This document shows positions 24,465 to 33,246 of a stretch of 64,000 nt of DNA, piece after piece; position 1 is the first letter of the stretch; every line of letters starts with the position of its first letter. The notes below the pieces were generated by a model, which worked only from the letters and a program-made list of their open reading frames with translations, was not told where the DNA came from and searched no databases. Made by a program: the position numbers and the translations under genes. The stretch lies in assembly GCA_018830645.1 (NCBI GenBank), contig JAHJSA010000076.1, forward strand, positions 1-64,000. Reading direction: 5' to 3'. This DNA is from Actinomycetota bacterium. Lineage in GTDB: Bacteria; Actinomycetota; Thermoleophilia; RBG-16-64-13.

Positions 24465-25433
24465 TCAGCGCCCCCAACGAACGAGGCCGGTCCCGATGTC
24501 ACGCGAACTCCGTTTAGACCGCCTTACTATGGAGTAAGCAGGAGCGAACGTGGCCTGCAAAGCCCATAGTGCCTGAAGCGGCGACAAGCCGTGTGTGGCC
24601 CCCGGGCCTATGCCTCTGTAGCCAAGTGACGACATCTCAGCCGACGCGATCGCCTCAATCGTCGCTCCTTCGACCGGGCGCAGACCACGTCTCCATTTTC
24701 CGATGTTGGACGAGTCGATGGGGGACGAAGCGCGCGTCTTCCATGGCTCTCGCGCCGAATCGTAGTTCGGCCCAGCAGTTTCGTAAAACCTCAGAAGCTG
24801 GTCCTCAAACGGGATGCCAACAAAGGACGTGACCAGCCTTATGGTCTCCTCCGGTCTGGCGACAAGATCTTCATAGCGTACCAAGAGCCATTCCGACCTA
24901 GAAGCGGAAAGCGCTTTCCTGGTCGTCATCCGCCACTGGCGAGCAAGCACGACTGGGTTCCTGACTCCCCAGGGGACTCCCTTGTGCGAGAGGAACACGT
25001 CCCGGGGGTCCCGAACTACGATGATCACCTTGGCGTTCGGAAAGATCGCCATGATTGGATCCAGGTAACAGATGTGTCCGGGCGTCTTTTCGGTCCAATA
25101 CAGCTTTCCTTCCTGTTGAGCATATAGGGAGAGTATGCGGTCAAGGAACAGGCCATGCGAACCAGACCTTCCGGCTTCGGCCGCGAGGAGGTCTTTCTCA
25201 GATCCCGACAAACCAAGACTGTCGAAGTGCCACGTGTCAAGGTATGCGCGTGCAAGATGCTCGAATGTGCTGCGCGCCAAGAAAGACCTCGGTGGGATGG
25301 TCTTCTTCCAAAACAAATCAAAGTAGTGAGTTTCTGGGGGCACGGCAACCTCGCGCGAGGCGTTGAGAATCATAGCCAATAGCGTGGTGCCAGAGCGCTG
25401 CATTCCCACGATGAAAGCTGGGCGAGGATTCAT
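24465..25433 (-). CDS. PAPS-dependent sulfotransferase
   Basis: 322 residues. The 5'-phosphosulfate loop FIVGMQRSGTTLLAM (7-21) and the 3'-phosphate-binding VVRDPRDVFLSH (139-150) are both intact. YWTEKTPGHICYLDPIMAIFPNAKVI is typical of bacterial Sulfotransfer_3-type enzymes. Expected reaction: PAPS plus glycan or lipid gives a sulfated product and PAP. cysC upstream supplies PAPS and cysQ removes PAP. It lies just downstream of the Wzy-like polymerase, so a sulfated exopolysaccharide is the likely product. Confidence 0.88.
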   Translation of the reverse strand: MNPRPAFIVGMQRSGTTLLAMILNASREVAVPPETHYFDLFWKKTIPPRSFLARSTFEHLARAYLDTWHFDSLGLSGSEKDLLAAEAGRSGSHGLFLDRILSLYAQQEGKLYWTEKTPGHICYLDPIMAIFPNAKVIIVVRDPRDVFLSHKGVPWGVRNPVVLARQWRMTTRKALSASRSEWLLVRYEDLVARPEETIRLVTSFVGIPFEDQLLRFYETAGPNYDSAREPWKTRASSPIDSSNIGKWRRGLRPVEGATIEAIASAEMSSLGYRGIGPGATHGLSPLQALWALQATFAPAYSIVRRSKRSSRDIGTGLVRWGR

Positions 25434-25550
25434 CGGCCCATCGCCTTGTGGAGGAAGAAGCCCCGGATGAAACGGATTCCGAAATCGAGTCCCTCGGTCA
25501 TCATTGAGCTCGTGTTCGTGTCAGCCAGTGGCCACGTGTTGTCTCGCTGT

Positions 25551-26831
25551 TCACCGGGACTTCCAGCCAAGAAGCAAGACTAGAAGGAAGACCCCACCCA
25601 GCTCGGGAGACAACAAAGTCAGGTAGAAAGAAGAGTAGAAGAGAGCAACGATGCCTGCTGCGAGTACTGGACGAGTGCCCTCCATGTCGAGGTGCTTCGC
25701 GGGCCGAAAGACAGCGATCAGATTGAGCAGCAGCCAGCTAACACCCGACACGGCGCCCATCTCAGCGAAGATCTTGACTGGATAGTTATGCACGGGGTAC
25801 TGCCACCAGAAAGGCACCATGTCGCTGAACTGGGAGAGCACGTGGCGCGTCGACTCAAAGCCCAAACCCCAAATAGGATTCTCTAGTCCAATTAGCACGC
25901 CTACTCGAATCAACTCTATTCGAAAAGCAAGGGCATTGACATTCGCGCGGACCGTTTCATCTGTCGCTACCAACCCCGTAAACCTCGCGTACAGACCCGC
26001 CAAATAGACATCGAAGTAGAAATACGCCACTAACATAGCCCCTGCAGCGACAACGACCATCAGAGCAACTCTATAGATATAGCTGCTAATACCGCGGCGT
26101 ACCAGCTCTCCAAGTTGTAACCAGTAGCTTCCGTAATAGATGACAACTACTATGCCAACAGCTATGAGACTACCTCGCGCAACAGTCATCAGTATAGCTA
26201 GTACGCCGATAGCTAGCGCGAAGTAGCTTAGAGACTTCCTATACCCGCGGTCTATGTTGTAAAGAATGAAGGGGAGCATTAGAGCGATGAATGTACCCAC
26301 AGCGTTTGAGCTAGCCAAAGTTCCTGTAGCTCGTCGTACTTCCTCACCTCCCCATTCCTGCACGAGTATAAGGTTGGGATCTCCGAAGTAGTTCTTAACA
26401 TTCCCGAAAGAAGTACCGAACACCGTTTGAATGACTATAAGTACTGATTCCAGCACAACAAGCGGCCCTGCAGCCACAGATAATGCTTGAAGTATATCCT
26501 CGCGCGATAGTACGACAGCTCCTAAGAGGAGGAACAGTACCTGTGTAACGAATAGCGATAAGTGCGGCCACGAGATTTCCGCACTTTGAAGCACAAGTAG
26601 TTGCAGCAAGGCTACGAATAGTATGCCTAATAACATACCAAGTACGGATAGTCTAACGTCTACACGTAACTGCCGATGGAGAAGTAAGAGGAAGGTAAGC
26701 AACACAAGTGAAGCCTGCCAGGGTACGAAGAGGAAGTCCCGAAAGACATAGGCCAGGGGAAGGACCACGCTAACGACCAGAACCCAGAGACAGACGAGCG
26801 TAGAGAGGTTTCCCGAGACCTTGATGGACAT
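25551..26831 (-). CDS. O-antigen ligase / Wzy-like polymerase, low GC
   Basis: About 426 residues with 10-12 predicted membrane helices and a large periplasmic-type loop bearing ALAFRIELIRVGVLIGLENPIWGLGFESTRHV, the Wzy_C/O-antigen ligase signature. It polymerises or ligates lipid-linked repeats outside the membrane. Its codon usage is strikingly AT-rich compared with all neighbours, pointing to recent acquisition. I choose ATG 26831; GTG 26861 is also in frame. The remnant of an IS630 transposase begins about 40 bp upstream and may have replaced its promoter. Confidence 0.82.
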   Translation of the reverse strand: MSIKVSGNLSTLVCLWVLVVSVVLPLAYVFRDFLFVPWQASLVLLTFLLLLHRQLRVDVRLSVLGMLLGILFVALLQLLVLQSAEISWPHLSLFVTQVLFLLLGAVVLSREDILQALSVAAGPLVVLESVLIVIQTVFGTSFGNVKNYFGDPNLILVQEWGGEEVRRATGTLASSNAVGTFIALMLPFILYNIDRGYRKSLSYFALAIGVLAILMTVARGSLIAVGIVVVIYYGSYWLQLGELVRRGISSYIYRVALMVVVAAGAMLVAYFYFDVYLAGLYARFTGLVATDETVRANVNALAFRIELIRVGVLIGLENPIWGLGFESTRHVLSQFSDMVPFWWQYPVHNYPVKIFAEMGAVSGVSWLLLNLIAVFRPAKHLDMEGTRPVLAAGIVALFYSSFYLTLLSPELGGVFLLVLLLGWKSR

Positions 26832-26863
26832 CTGCCTACTGTTGCGTTCTCGAATGTACACGA

Positions 26864-27760
26864 TTACGCTGCTAACGGTTTCCCGGTGTGAGCCCAGCGG
26901 AAGGGCTGGCCCCTTCGCTCGAGTAGACGCGGATGTACTCCATGATCTGGCGTACGAGGTCGGCCTTGGAGTGCCAGACGGCGTCTTTCAGGACATCGCG
27001 GCTGTAGGTGTTGAACCAGATCTCCACCTGATACAGCCCGGAGGCGTAGGTGGGAGTGCGGTGTAGGGTGAGGCGTCGGCGCCGGTCCACCCAGGCCATG
27101 ACCTCCTTCTGCTTTTGCACGCTCAGGTTGTCCAGGGTCACGTGCAGGTGCTTTCCGGGATGAGCCCCGTAGAGAGATTCGAGGAAGAGCAGGAAGGTCT
27201 CGTGGTCGTTTCTGTCCGCGCAAGTCCCGAGACTCCCCCTGAGTGCACAGTTGGCGCGGCCAAAAGGCAGGTGGTCCCGCGCCTCGTAGAGGTGGCCGCC
27301 ACGCGCCGGGTAGAGCCCGCCTGCGTGTGCAGCTCCGGTTGCGTGCGGTCGAGCGCACGGGTACTCCAGCGGGTCATCCCATCAGCGGGTTTGCTGCTCG
27401 CGAGCGCCACCACGGCGAGAAAGGCCTCCGCTCCGATGCTCGGGGCCGGCCCGCCCGCGGCCGGTCGAGCAGGCCCGTCCAGACCCCTCCCCAGGAAGCG
27501 CTCGCGCCACTTGGAGGCGGTTTGGGGACTCAGGCCCGTCTCGTGGCTGATCCTGGCCACACTCCCTCCGACGGCCGAGAGCAGGATGACCTTCGCCCGC
27601 TCACAGAGACGGCGCTCTCCCTTGCGAGAACCGACCCACATACGCAGGGTGGCTTCACCCTCCGCAGAAAGCTCGACGCGGTAGCGTCGACCCTTGGCCA
27701 AGGCACACCTCCCGGTCTTGATCTGAGGGCACCACTCCATCATGTTGCTTCGCGAACGCG
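26864..27760 (-). pseudogene. IS630-family transposase, decayed (copy A)
   Basis: The N-terminal helix-turn-helix part is read in one frame (LSAEGEATLRMWVGSRKGERRL...GLSPQTASKWRERFLGRG) and the C-terminal DDE part in another (HVTLDNLSVQKQKEVMAWV...YQVEIWFNTYSRDVLKDAVW...IMEYIRVYS). The last residues (HTGKPLA) are in a third. The middle of the catalytic domain is partly deleted, so the gene is dead. It lies between the Wzy-like gene and the other insertion sequences. Confidence 0.82.
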
Positions 27761-27769
27761 ACACCGGCT

Positions 27770-28009
27770 GGCATTCCCCTGCTCCTCGCGCGCCAGGTTG
27801 GCAGGCGCTGGTGAGGCCTCCGTATTGCATGCGGAAGCGCCCGCCCTGCTTGTGGGTGTCGCCGTAGAGGTTCTGCTTGGCCGCGGTCAACATGATCACC
27901 GCGGGGCTTTCGCGCTTGGCGAAGGTGCGCGTGGCCGAGGGGGCGGTGAGCTTGCCATCCCGCCGTGGTCGGCGGCAAACACGAGGGTGACGACGGTCGG
28001 GGCGTTCAT
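27770..28009 (-). pseudogene. Unrecognised gene remnant
   Basis: From ATG 28009 the frame begins MNAPTVVTLVFAADHGG. A different frame then continues KLTAPSATRTFAKRESPAVIMLTAAKQNLYG and runs into the IS630 remnant. It looks like the frameshifted start of a real gene cut by the insertion. I cannot name a family. The following 28010-28199 shows nothing else. Confidence 0.3.
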
Positions 28010-28199
28010 GCGGGGAAGCATATCAGACAGTGCGTCTGCCATGCACCACAGCCACGCCTACCTTGAGCGGGCTGGGCTGTTGACTCGCGCCGCGCACATC
28101 AAGACCAAGGCCTTCGGCGGTGGGCAGACGGGATGTCCACAGTGATTCGCGCCGCCGCGAAACGCGGTAGGCGCCCTTGCCCACCAGTCGGGGTACTAA

Positions 28200-29473
28200 G
28201 GGCCTGTTGATTTTCAAGTGTGGGGTTCGATCGTGTAGTTCCACTCGGGGTGGAAGGGGTCGCCGTGGAGTCGGACGGCGGCGAGCTGTTGGTCGCTGAC
28301 GGCGATCTTGCTGGGGTAGGTGCGCTCGTCGAGTCGGGCGTAGACCTTGAGGCCGGTGCGGGTGCTGGTGGCGGCGATCAGGCTGACGATGACCCGGGTG
28401 CTGAGCAGCGGCTTGCCACGCCAGTTCTGGGTGATGAAGCTGAAGAGGCGGTGCTCGATCCTGTTCCACTTGCTGGTGCCGGGCGGCAGGTGGCAGACGT
28501 GGATCTGAAGGCCGGTGTGGTCGGCGAGGCGCTGCAGCTCGGTCTTCCACAGCCGGGTGCGGTAGCCGTTGCTGCCGCCGCAGTCAGCGGTGATCGTCAG
28601 GCTCGTAGCCTCGGGATAGCGGCTGTGACCGAGGTGCTCCCACCAGCCCTGGATGCTCGCGACGGCGAACTGGGCGGTGTCGTGGTCGATGCCGACGTTC
28701 ACCCAGCCTTCGTCGGCGGCCAGGTCGTAGATGCCGTAGGGGATGGCCTTGCCCAGCTCGGGGTCTTTGAAGTCGTGCACCCGGACCGGGACGGGGGAGC
28801 GCTTGGGGCGCAACTCGCGGCCGCCGTTCTTGAAGTCTCCGACGAGCTCCTTCTTCTTGGTGTCGACCGAGATCACGGGCTGGCCGGCGTCCAGCGCCGC
28901 CTCGACCGTCTGGTTGATGTGCCGGAACTGCGCGTCGCGGTCGGGGTGCGCGGAGCCCTCGCGGGTCTTGGCGTTGGCCTGCAGGCTGTATCCCAGACCA
29001 CGCAGCAGCTTGGCGACGGTCGTGAAGTGCGCCCGGTGCCCCAGCTCGGCCAACCCGTCGGCGAGCTTGCGCACGCTCTTGGCCGTCCAGCGCAGCGGCA
29101 GCTCGGGGTCGCCGCGGCTGTCGGTGTCGACCAGGCGCTCGAGATCCTCGAGCAGCGTCGGATCCGTCTCCGTGAGCGGCTTGCGCCCCCCACCCGGCCG
29201 ACGCACCCTGCCAGGCCCAAGACTGTGGCCGGCCTCCAGCTCCCGCACCCCCCGCCGGATCGTCTCCTCCGAGATGCCGCTCGCGCGCGCCACGGCCGCG
29301 ATCCCGCCACGGCCGGCCGAGCGCGCCTCCGCCGCCGCCCACAAGCGGCGCCGACGCTCATCAAGCTCGCCCGCCAGCGCCCGAAACCGCTCACCGATCG
29401 CCGCCTCGTCGACCATACCCCCGACATTCGCGGTAACCCACCAAAACCCTTCTCTTGTTCATCTACGGGCCCT
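28200..29473 (-). mobile_element. ISAzo13-family insertion sequence, apparently complete
   Basis: The ends carry imperfect inverted repeats beginning GGGCC(T/C)GT(T/A)GAT: left from 28200, right ending at 29473. TAA flanks both ends (28197-28199 and 29474-29476), a possible 3-bp target duplication. One intact transposase gene fills the element, so it may still be mobile. Confidence 0.7.
28214..29416 (-). CDS. ISAzo13-family transposase, intact
   Basis: 400 residues. An N-terminal HTH region (GIAAVARASGISEETIRRGVRELE) precedes the catalytic core VISVDTKKKELVGDFKNGGREL (first Asp), SLTITADCGGSNGYRTRLWK (second Asp) and HLPPGTSKWNRIEHRLFSFI (Glu), the DDE triad of ISAzo13-like transposases. Full length, with no stop or frameshift. 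It catalyses excision and insertion of the surrounding element. Confidence 0.92.
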   Translation of the reverse strand: MVDEAAIGERFRALAGELDERRRRLWAAAEARSAGRGGIAAVARASGISEETIRRGVRELEAGHSLGPGRVRRPGGGRKPLTETDPTLLEDLERLVDTDSRGDPELPLRWTAKSVRKLADGLAELGHRAHFTTVAKLLRGLGYSLQANAKTREGSAHPDRDAQFRHINQTVEAALDAGQPVISVDTKKKELVGDFKNGGRELRPKRSPVPVRVHDFKDPELGKAIPYGIYDLAADEGWVNVGIDHDTAQFAVASIQGWWEHLGHSRYPEATSLTITADCGGSNGYRTRLWKTELQRLADHTGLQIHVCHLPPGTSKWNRIEHRLFSFITQNWRGKPLLSTRVIVSLIAATSTRTGLKVYARLDERTYPSKIAVSDQQLAAVRLHGDPFHPEWNYTIEPHT

Positions 29474-29530
29474 AAGCCCGGATCCACCGGTCCAAACCGC
29501 AACAATCAGGTAGCAGATAACTGACAAGTG

Positions 29531-31107
29531 GTAACCGTTCAGCCCCCCGCGAAAATCAGGCGAGCAGGGGGATGGGGTCCCCCCGGATGCTGGCGCTGAG
29601 GACGTCGGTGAGGTAGGCAAAGAGCGAGCGCCGCTGCAGGCGGCAGGTAACTGAAGCCGACAACAGCCGCTCGATGGTGCGTTCCCCCTGATGGGACTGG
29701 CTGCCGAGCGAGAGCTTGCGGTAGATGACCGCCCCACGCAGGCCGCGCTCGGCGCGGTTGTTGGTGGGCTCGACGCCGGGGACGGTCGTGAAGGTCCACA
29801 GAGCCGGCCAGCGCTTGAGCAGGTTGTTGGCGAAGATCCGGTGGCGCTTGGTCTTCGCGCTCTTCTGCGCCGCTCGTTCGAGTAGCGCCCTGAGGTCCTC
29901 CTTCACCGGGCCGATCTGCTCCAGCAGGTGGCTGCGGTCACCGTCCCGCCGGAACTCCTCCGGAGACCCCAAACATCCGTCCCGCGATCTCAAGCCCCGC
30001 TAGGCCGAACTCCTTCTGGGCGGCCAGACCCTGGCTGTGGGCGGTGAAGTCGCGGATGAGATGCCCAACAGAGTTGGCGCCGCTCCGGGTCGAGGTAGTC
30101 GTAGGCCCACCAGCGGTCCGAGCAGGCGATGCCGGAGAAGTCGGGGCCGAGCAGCGCTTCGGCCTCGCGCCGGTGACGATCGGCGGCGATACGGAAGACG
30201 GCCGCCCGGGCACTGAGCGCTCCCCAGAGCGAGCGCCGCTCGCCAGCGGTACGCCAGCCGGTCTCGTCGATGTTGAGGGCCCGGGCGTCACGAACGTGGC
30301 GGAGCAGCCCATCGTGGGGCTCGGCGAGCGCTTCTCCGGCGCGGCTTATGATCGCGTCGACGGCCCCGGTCGAGAGCTCAGTCCCGAACAGCTCGCGCAG
30401 AAGTTCAACCGTGTCGCGTCGGGAGACGCGGTTACGGACCGCGAGGGTGGCCACGGCCGCCTGCAGGCGTGGGCCGAAAGCTCCCCGGGGAACGTCGGTG
30501 GGCAGCTCGGCCCGTGTCTCTTGTGCGCATTGCGGGCAGCGTAGCCGGTGCAGACGGTGCTCGGTCACCGTGACGGCGATCGAGGGCAGCTCGCAGAGCT
30601 GGTGACGATAGACCGGAGCGGCATCGGCCCGCTCCCCGGTGAGGAACGCGTGCCCGCACTGGGTGCAGTGCTGGGGCCAGTGGTCGTGCACCTCGTCCAC
30701 CCGCTCGAGGGGAAGTAGCTTGCGGTTCTTGCCTTGGTGTCCGGGTTGGCCGCCCTGGCTGCGGCCCGACTGGGGCTTCTGCGGGCGGCGCGGCGCTGAG
30801 GGCGGATCTTGGGACGGGGGAAGGGAGGAGTTGTGCGAGTTCCGGTTTAGGCGCTGCTCGAGCTCGGCCACGCGGGCCTCGAGCCGCCGGTTCGCCTCGA
30901 TGAGCTCACCCACCCGCATGAGCAGGGTGATCGCCGCCTCCCGGTCGCCGTCGAGAATCGCCTCTGCCTCGGCACGGTCCATGGCGGATGACTTCGCCGT
31001 GGAGAAGGATCTCCCTTCCTGACCCCGAGTCGGACGACGACGCAGATCCCGGGAACCATCTACCCCAGTCTCACCGAACCGGGATCAGAGGGGGCCTGAA
31101 CGGTTAC
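29531..31107 (-). mobile_element. IS66-family element inserted in an IS21 istA gene
   Basis: The ends are inverted repeats GTAACCGTTCAG (29531-29542) and CTGAACGGTTAC (31096-31107); IS66 elements characteristically begin GTAA. The right end interrupts an IS21 istA reading frame. Flanking 8-mers (GACAAGTG and AGGAACTC) do not match, so the target duplication is lost or the left flank was rearranged. Confidence 0.75.
29556..30982 (-). pseudogene. IS66-family transposase, two frameshifts
   Basis: The N-terminal coiled coil and linker (EANRRLEARVAELEQRLNRNSHNSSLPPS), the Cys-rich zinc region (CTQCGHAF...CPQCAQET) and the first Asp (ALNIDETGWR) are in one frame to about 30070. HLIRDFTAHSQGLAAQKEFG follows in a second frame. 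A third, from about 29960, holds the C-terminus FTTVPGVEPTNNRAERGLRGAVIYRK with the catalytic Glu. Two frameshifts inactivate the protein. Confidence 0.88.
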
Positions 31108-31560
31108 AGGAACTCGGGATGGAAGCGGGGACCTTCGGCCGTGCGGGCGAGACCACCTGCTTCTGGTTGTCGTAGAGGATCTCCTCGGGGAGGCCGCCCA
31201 AGGCCTCGAACGCATGCAGGTGGCAGGAGAGGAAGGTGGGGAGCCCGGTGGAGGTCACCACCTAGGCGTAGAGGTAGGGCCCGGGAGAACCCGAGGCCGA
31301 ACGCGAAGAGGTAGAGAGGCGTGGGAACGCCGTCGAGGACGTGGGTGCCGAGGTGGGCCCAGTCCACTTGGGTCTGCCGGCCCGGCGGCGTCTCGAAGCG
31401 GACCACCGGTTCCCGGCGGCGTACGCGATAGGGTCGGGTGAAGTTGCGCAGGATGGTGAGGCCGCCCGGGTAGCCCTGCGCCTGCATCTCCTCGAAGAGG
31501 ACAACGGTGGAGAGCTCGGGGAACTCGGCCAGGCGGGCGAGGAGTGCGCTGCAGAACCGA
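31108..31560 (-). pseudogene. IS21-family IstA transposase, internal fragment
   Basis: Residues such as LLARLAEFPELSTVVLFEEM, GYPGGLTILRNFTRPYR, VVRFETPPGRQTQVDWAHLG (containing the first catalytic Asp) and EALGGLPEEILYDN (in a shifted frame) are clear IstA segments. The fragment is cut by the IS66 element at 31107 and joined at about 31558 to the C-terminally truncated IS630 transposase. Confidence 0.82.
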
Positions 31561-32514
31561 GAAGTAGATCTCGACCTGGTTGAGCCAGCTTGCGTGTATG
31601 GGCAGGTGCACCAGCACCAGATTCGGATAGGCTCGGGCCAGGCGCTCAACCGACGCTCTCCCTCGGTGCGAGGAGCCGTTGTCCACGATCCAGAACACTT
31701 GCCTGGCCGAGCAGTAGGGTTCCAAGCTCATCACCTGGTCCACCAGCCTGCCGAAGGGGGCGATACCCGTAGTCGACTCCACGCGACCGAAGAGGCGGGC
31801 CTGGTGCACGTCCCAGGCGGCCAGGTAGGCGAGGGTGCCGCATCGGCGGTACTCGTGCTCCACGCGGCGGCAGGCGCCGGGCTGGGGTGGCCTGCCCGGG
31901 TGGCGGCGGGCGAGGGCCTGCAGCTGCGTCTTCTCGTCGGCCGAGAGCACGTACTCGTCGGACCCAAGAGTACTGCCCTCCCACGTCCGTGCATACAGGT
32001 CGAGTACGCGGGCCGCTTTGGGCTCGAAGTCGGGATCGCGCGGGAAGATCCAGCTCCGGTGACACCAGGGACGGATGGCGTCGGCGTGAAGCCAGCGCCA
32101 GATGGTCGTGCCCGACACCTCTGCCACCACCCCGCGCTCGATGGCCGCCGCTCGGATGTCGGCCACGGAGAGGCGCGAGAACGGGAGGCCGAGCGTGGCC
32201 GGCAACTCACAGGCGATCGCCTTGACCTCGACGATGGTCTGTGGGGGAAAAACCGCCGGTCTGCCCCGACGCGGCAGCTCCTCCAAGCCCGCAAGACGGC
32301 GCTCCGCGAAGCGCTTGCGCCACTTGCTGACCACCTCCCGGCGCGTAGAGAGGCGCGCCGCGATCTCGTCGTTGCGCAGCCCCTCGGCCGCCATCAACAC
32401 GATGCGCGCCCGCACCACGTCGCGATACGGCAACGTATACTTGGCGGCCCGTTCCTCCAAGGTTCGTCGCTCCTCCTGGCTGAGTTCGATGACATACGGG
32501 CTTTTTCTGGACAT
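31560..32514 (-). pseudogene. IS630-family transposase, C-terminus replaced (copy B)
   Basis: Starts at ATG 32514. The N-terminal HTH (RARIVLMAAEGLRNDEIAARL...VVSKWRKRF) and DDE core (EYVLSADEKTQLQAL, FWIVDNGSSHRG, HLPIHASWLNQVEIYFSVLQR) are intact. The usual last 50 or so residues are replaced by the IstA fragment immediately after VLQR. All three acidic residues remain, but the C-terminal truncation makes activity doubtful. It is a different sequence from copy A. Confidence 0.85.
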
Positions 32515-32591
32515 AGCACCCCCCTTCCTTGGAAAGAGGGTACCATACGAGAGATGCCCTTTACGTGTGCGTACTTATGGATATGGGTACT

Positions 32592-33009
32592 AGTCGGCAC
32601 CGACATGAGCCGCTTCCCTTCGGCCGGACACCTGGCCTCCTGGGCCGGACGCTGCCCGGGCAACCACCAGTCGGCGGGCAAGCGCCGCTCGGGGCGCAGC
32701 CGCAAGGGCTCCAAGTGGCTGGGCATCGCCCTGGAAGAAGCCGCGCTCGCGGCCACCCGTACCAACGGCAGCTACCTGCAGGCCCTCTACCGAAGGTTGC
32801 GCCCCCGCATCGGCCACGGCCGCGCCCTGGGCGCCGTCAAGCACTCGATGCTCATCGCCTACTGGCACATGTTCACCACCGGAGAAGTCTACCGTGACCT
32901 GGGCGGCGACTACTACCAACGCCGTGACCCCGAACGTCAGACCCGCCGCCTCGTCGCCCAGCTCGAACGGCTTGGACATCACGTTATTCTGGAGGCCGCT
33001 GCTGCTTGA
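32592..33009 (+). pseudogene. IS110-family transposase, C-terminal fragment
   Basis: Translates as GTDMSRFPSAGHLASWAGRCPGN...RKGSKWLGIALEEAALAATRT...YRDLGGDYYQRRDPE, the Transposase_20 half of IS110 proteins. The N-terminal RuvC-like DEDD domain is absent. The open frame continues upstream only because it reads the antisense of the IS630 gene, so the true fragment starts at about 32592. Confidence 0.85.
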
Positions 33010-33077
33010 ACAAGATCGTATTTCCCATCAGACTAGCGCAGGGTTCATGACCTCGGGCGTGCAGTCCCTCTTGACGA

Positions 33078-33246
33078 TCATGGCGGGATCTCCTCGACAC
33101 GACTGAATAAGGGGATACTATCGGTAACGAAGGCCCCGTCGGCGGTCCGGCTGCGGTCGCGACCTATAGTCACCCCACCGACGATGATGGCGTGAGGCCC
33201 GACCCAAACTTGCTCTGCGAGCACGTGGTATTCCGCAATGTCTGGT
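33078..33246 (-). pseudogene. Hexapeptide acyltransferase, C-terminal remnant
   Basis: A frame ending at TGA 33078-33080 reads VLAEQVWVGPHAIIVGGVTIGR, then GAFVTDSIPLFSRVEEIPP. These match the left-handed beta-helix coils and the closing GA.VTKDVPPYS.V.GIPA segment of sugar O-/N-acetyltransferases, with at least one coil missing. It directly follows the GT4 gene on the same strand, so an acetylation gene of this glycan locus has been lost. Confidence 0.6.

Noticed and set aside
29523-31115. 8-bp target duplication for IS66
   Set aside because: Flanking octamers GACAAGTG and AGGAACTC differ, so no duplication can be claimed.
31507-33009. 500-codon plus-strand frame through IS630 and IS110
   Set aside because: Only the last ~140 codons match IS110; the rest is antisense of the IS630 transposase.
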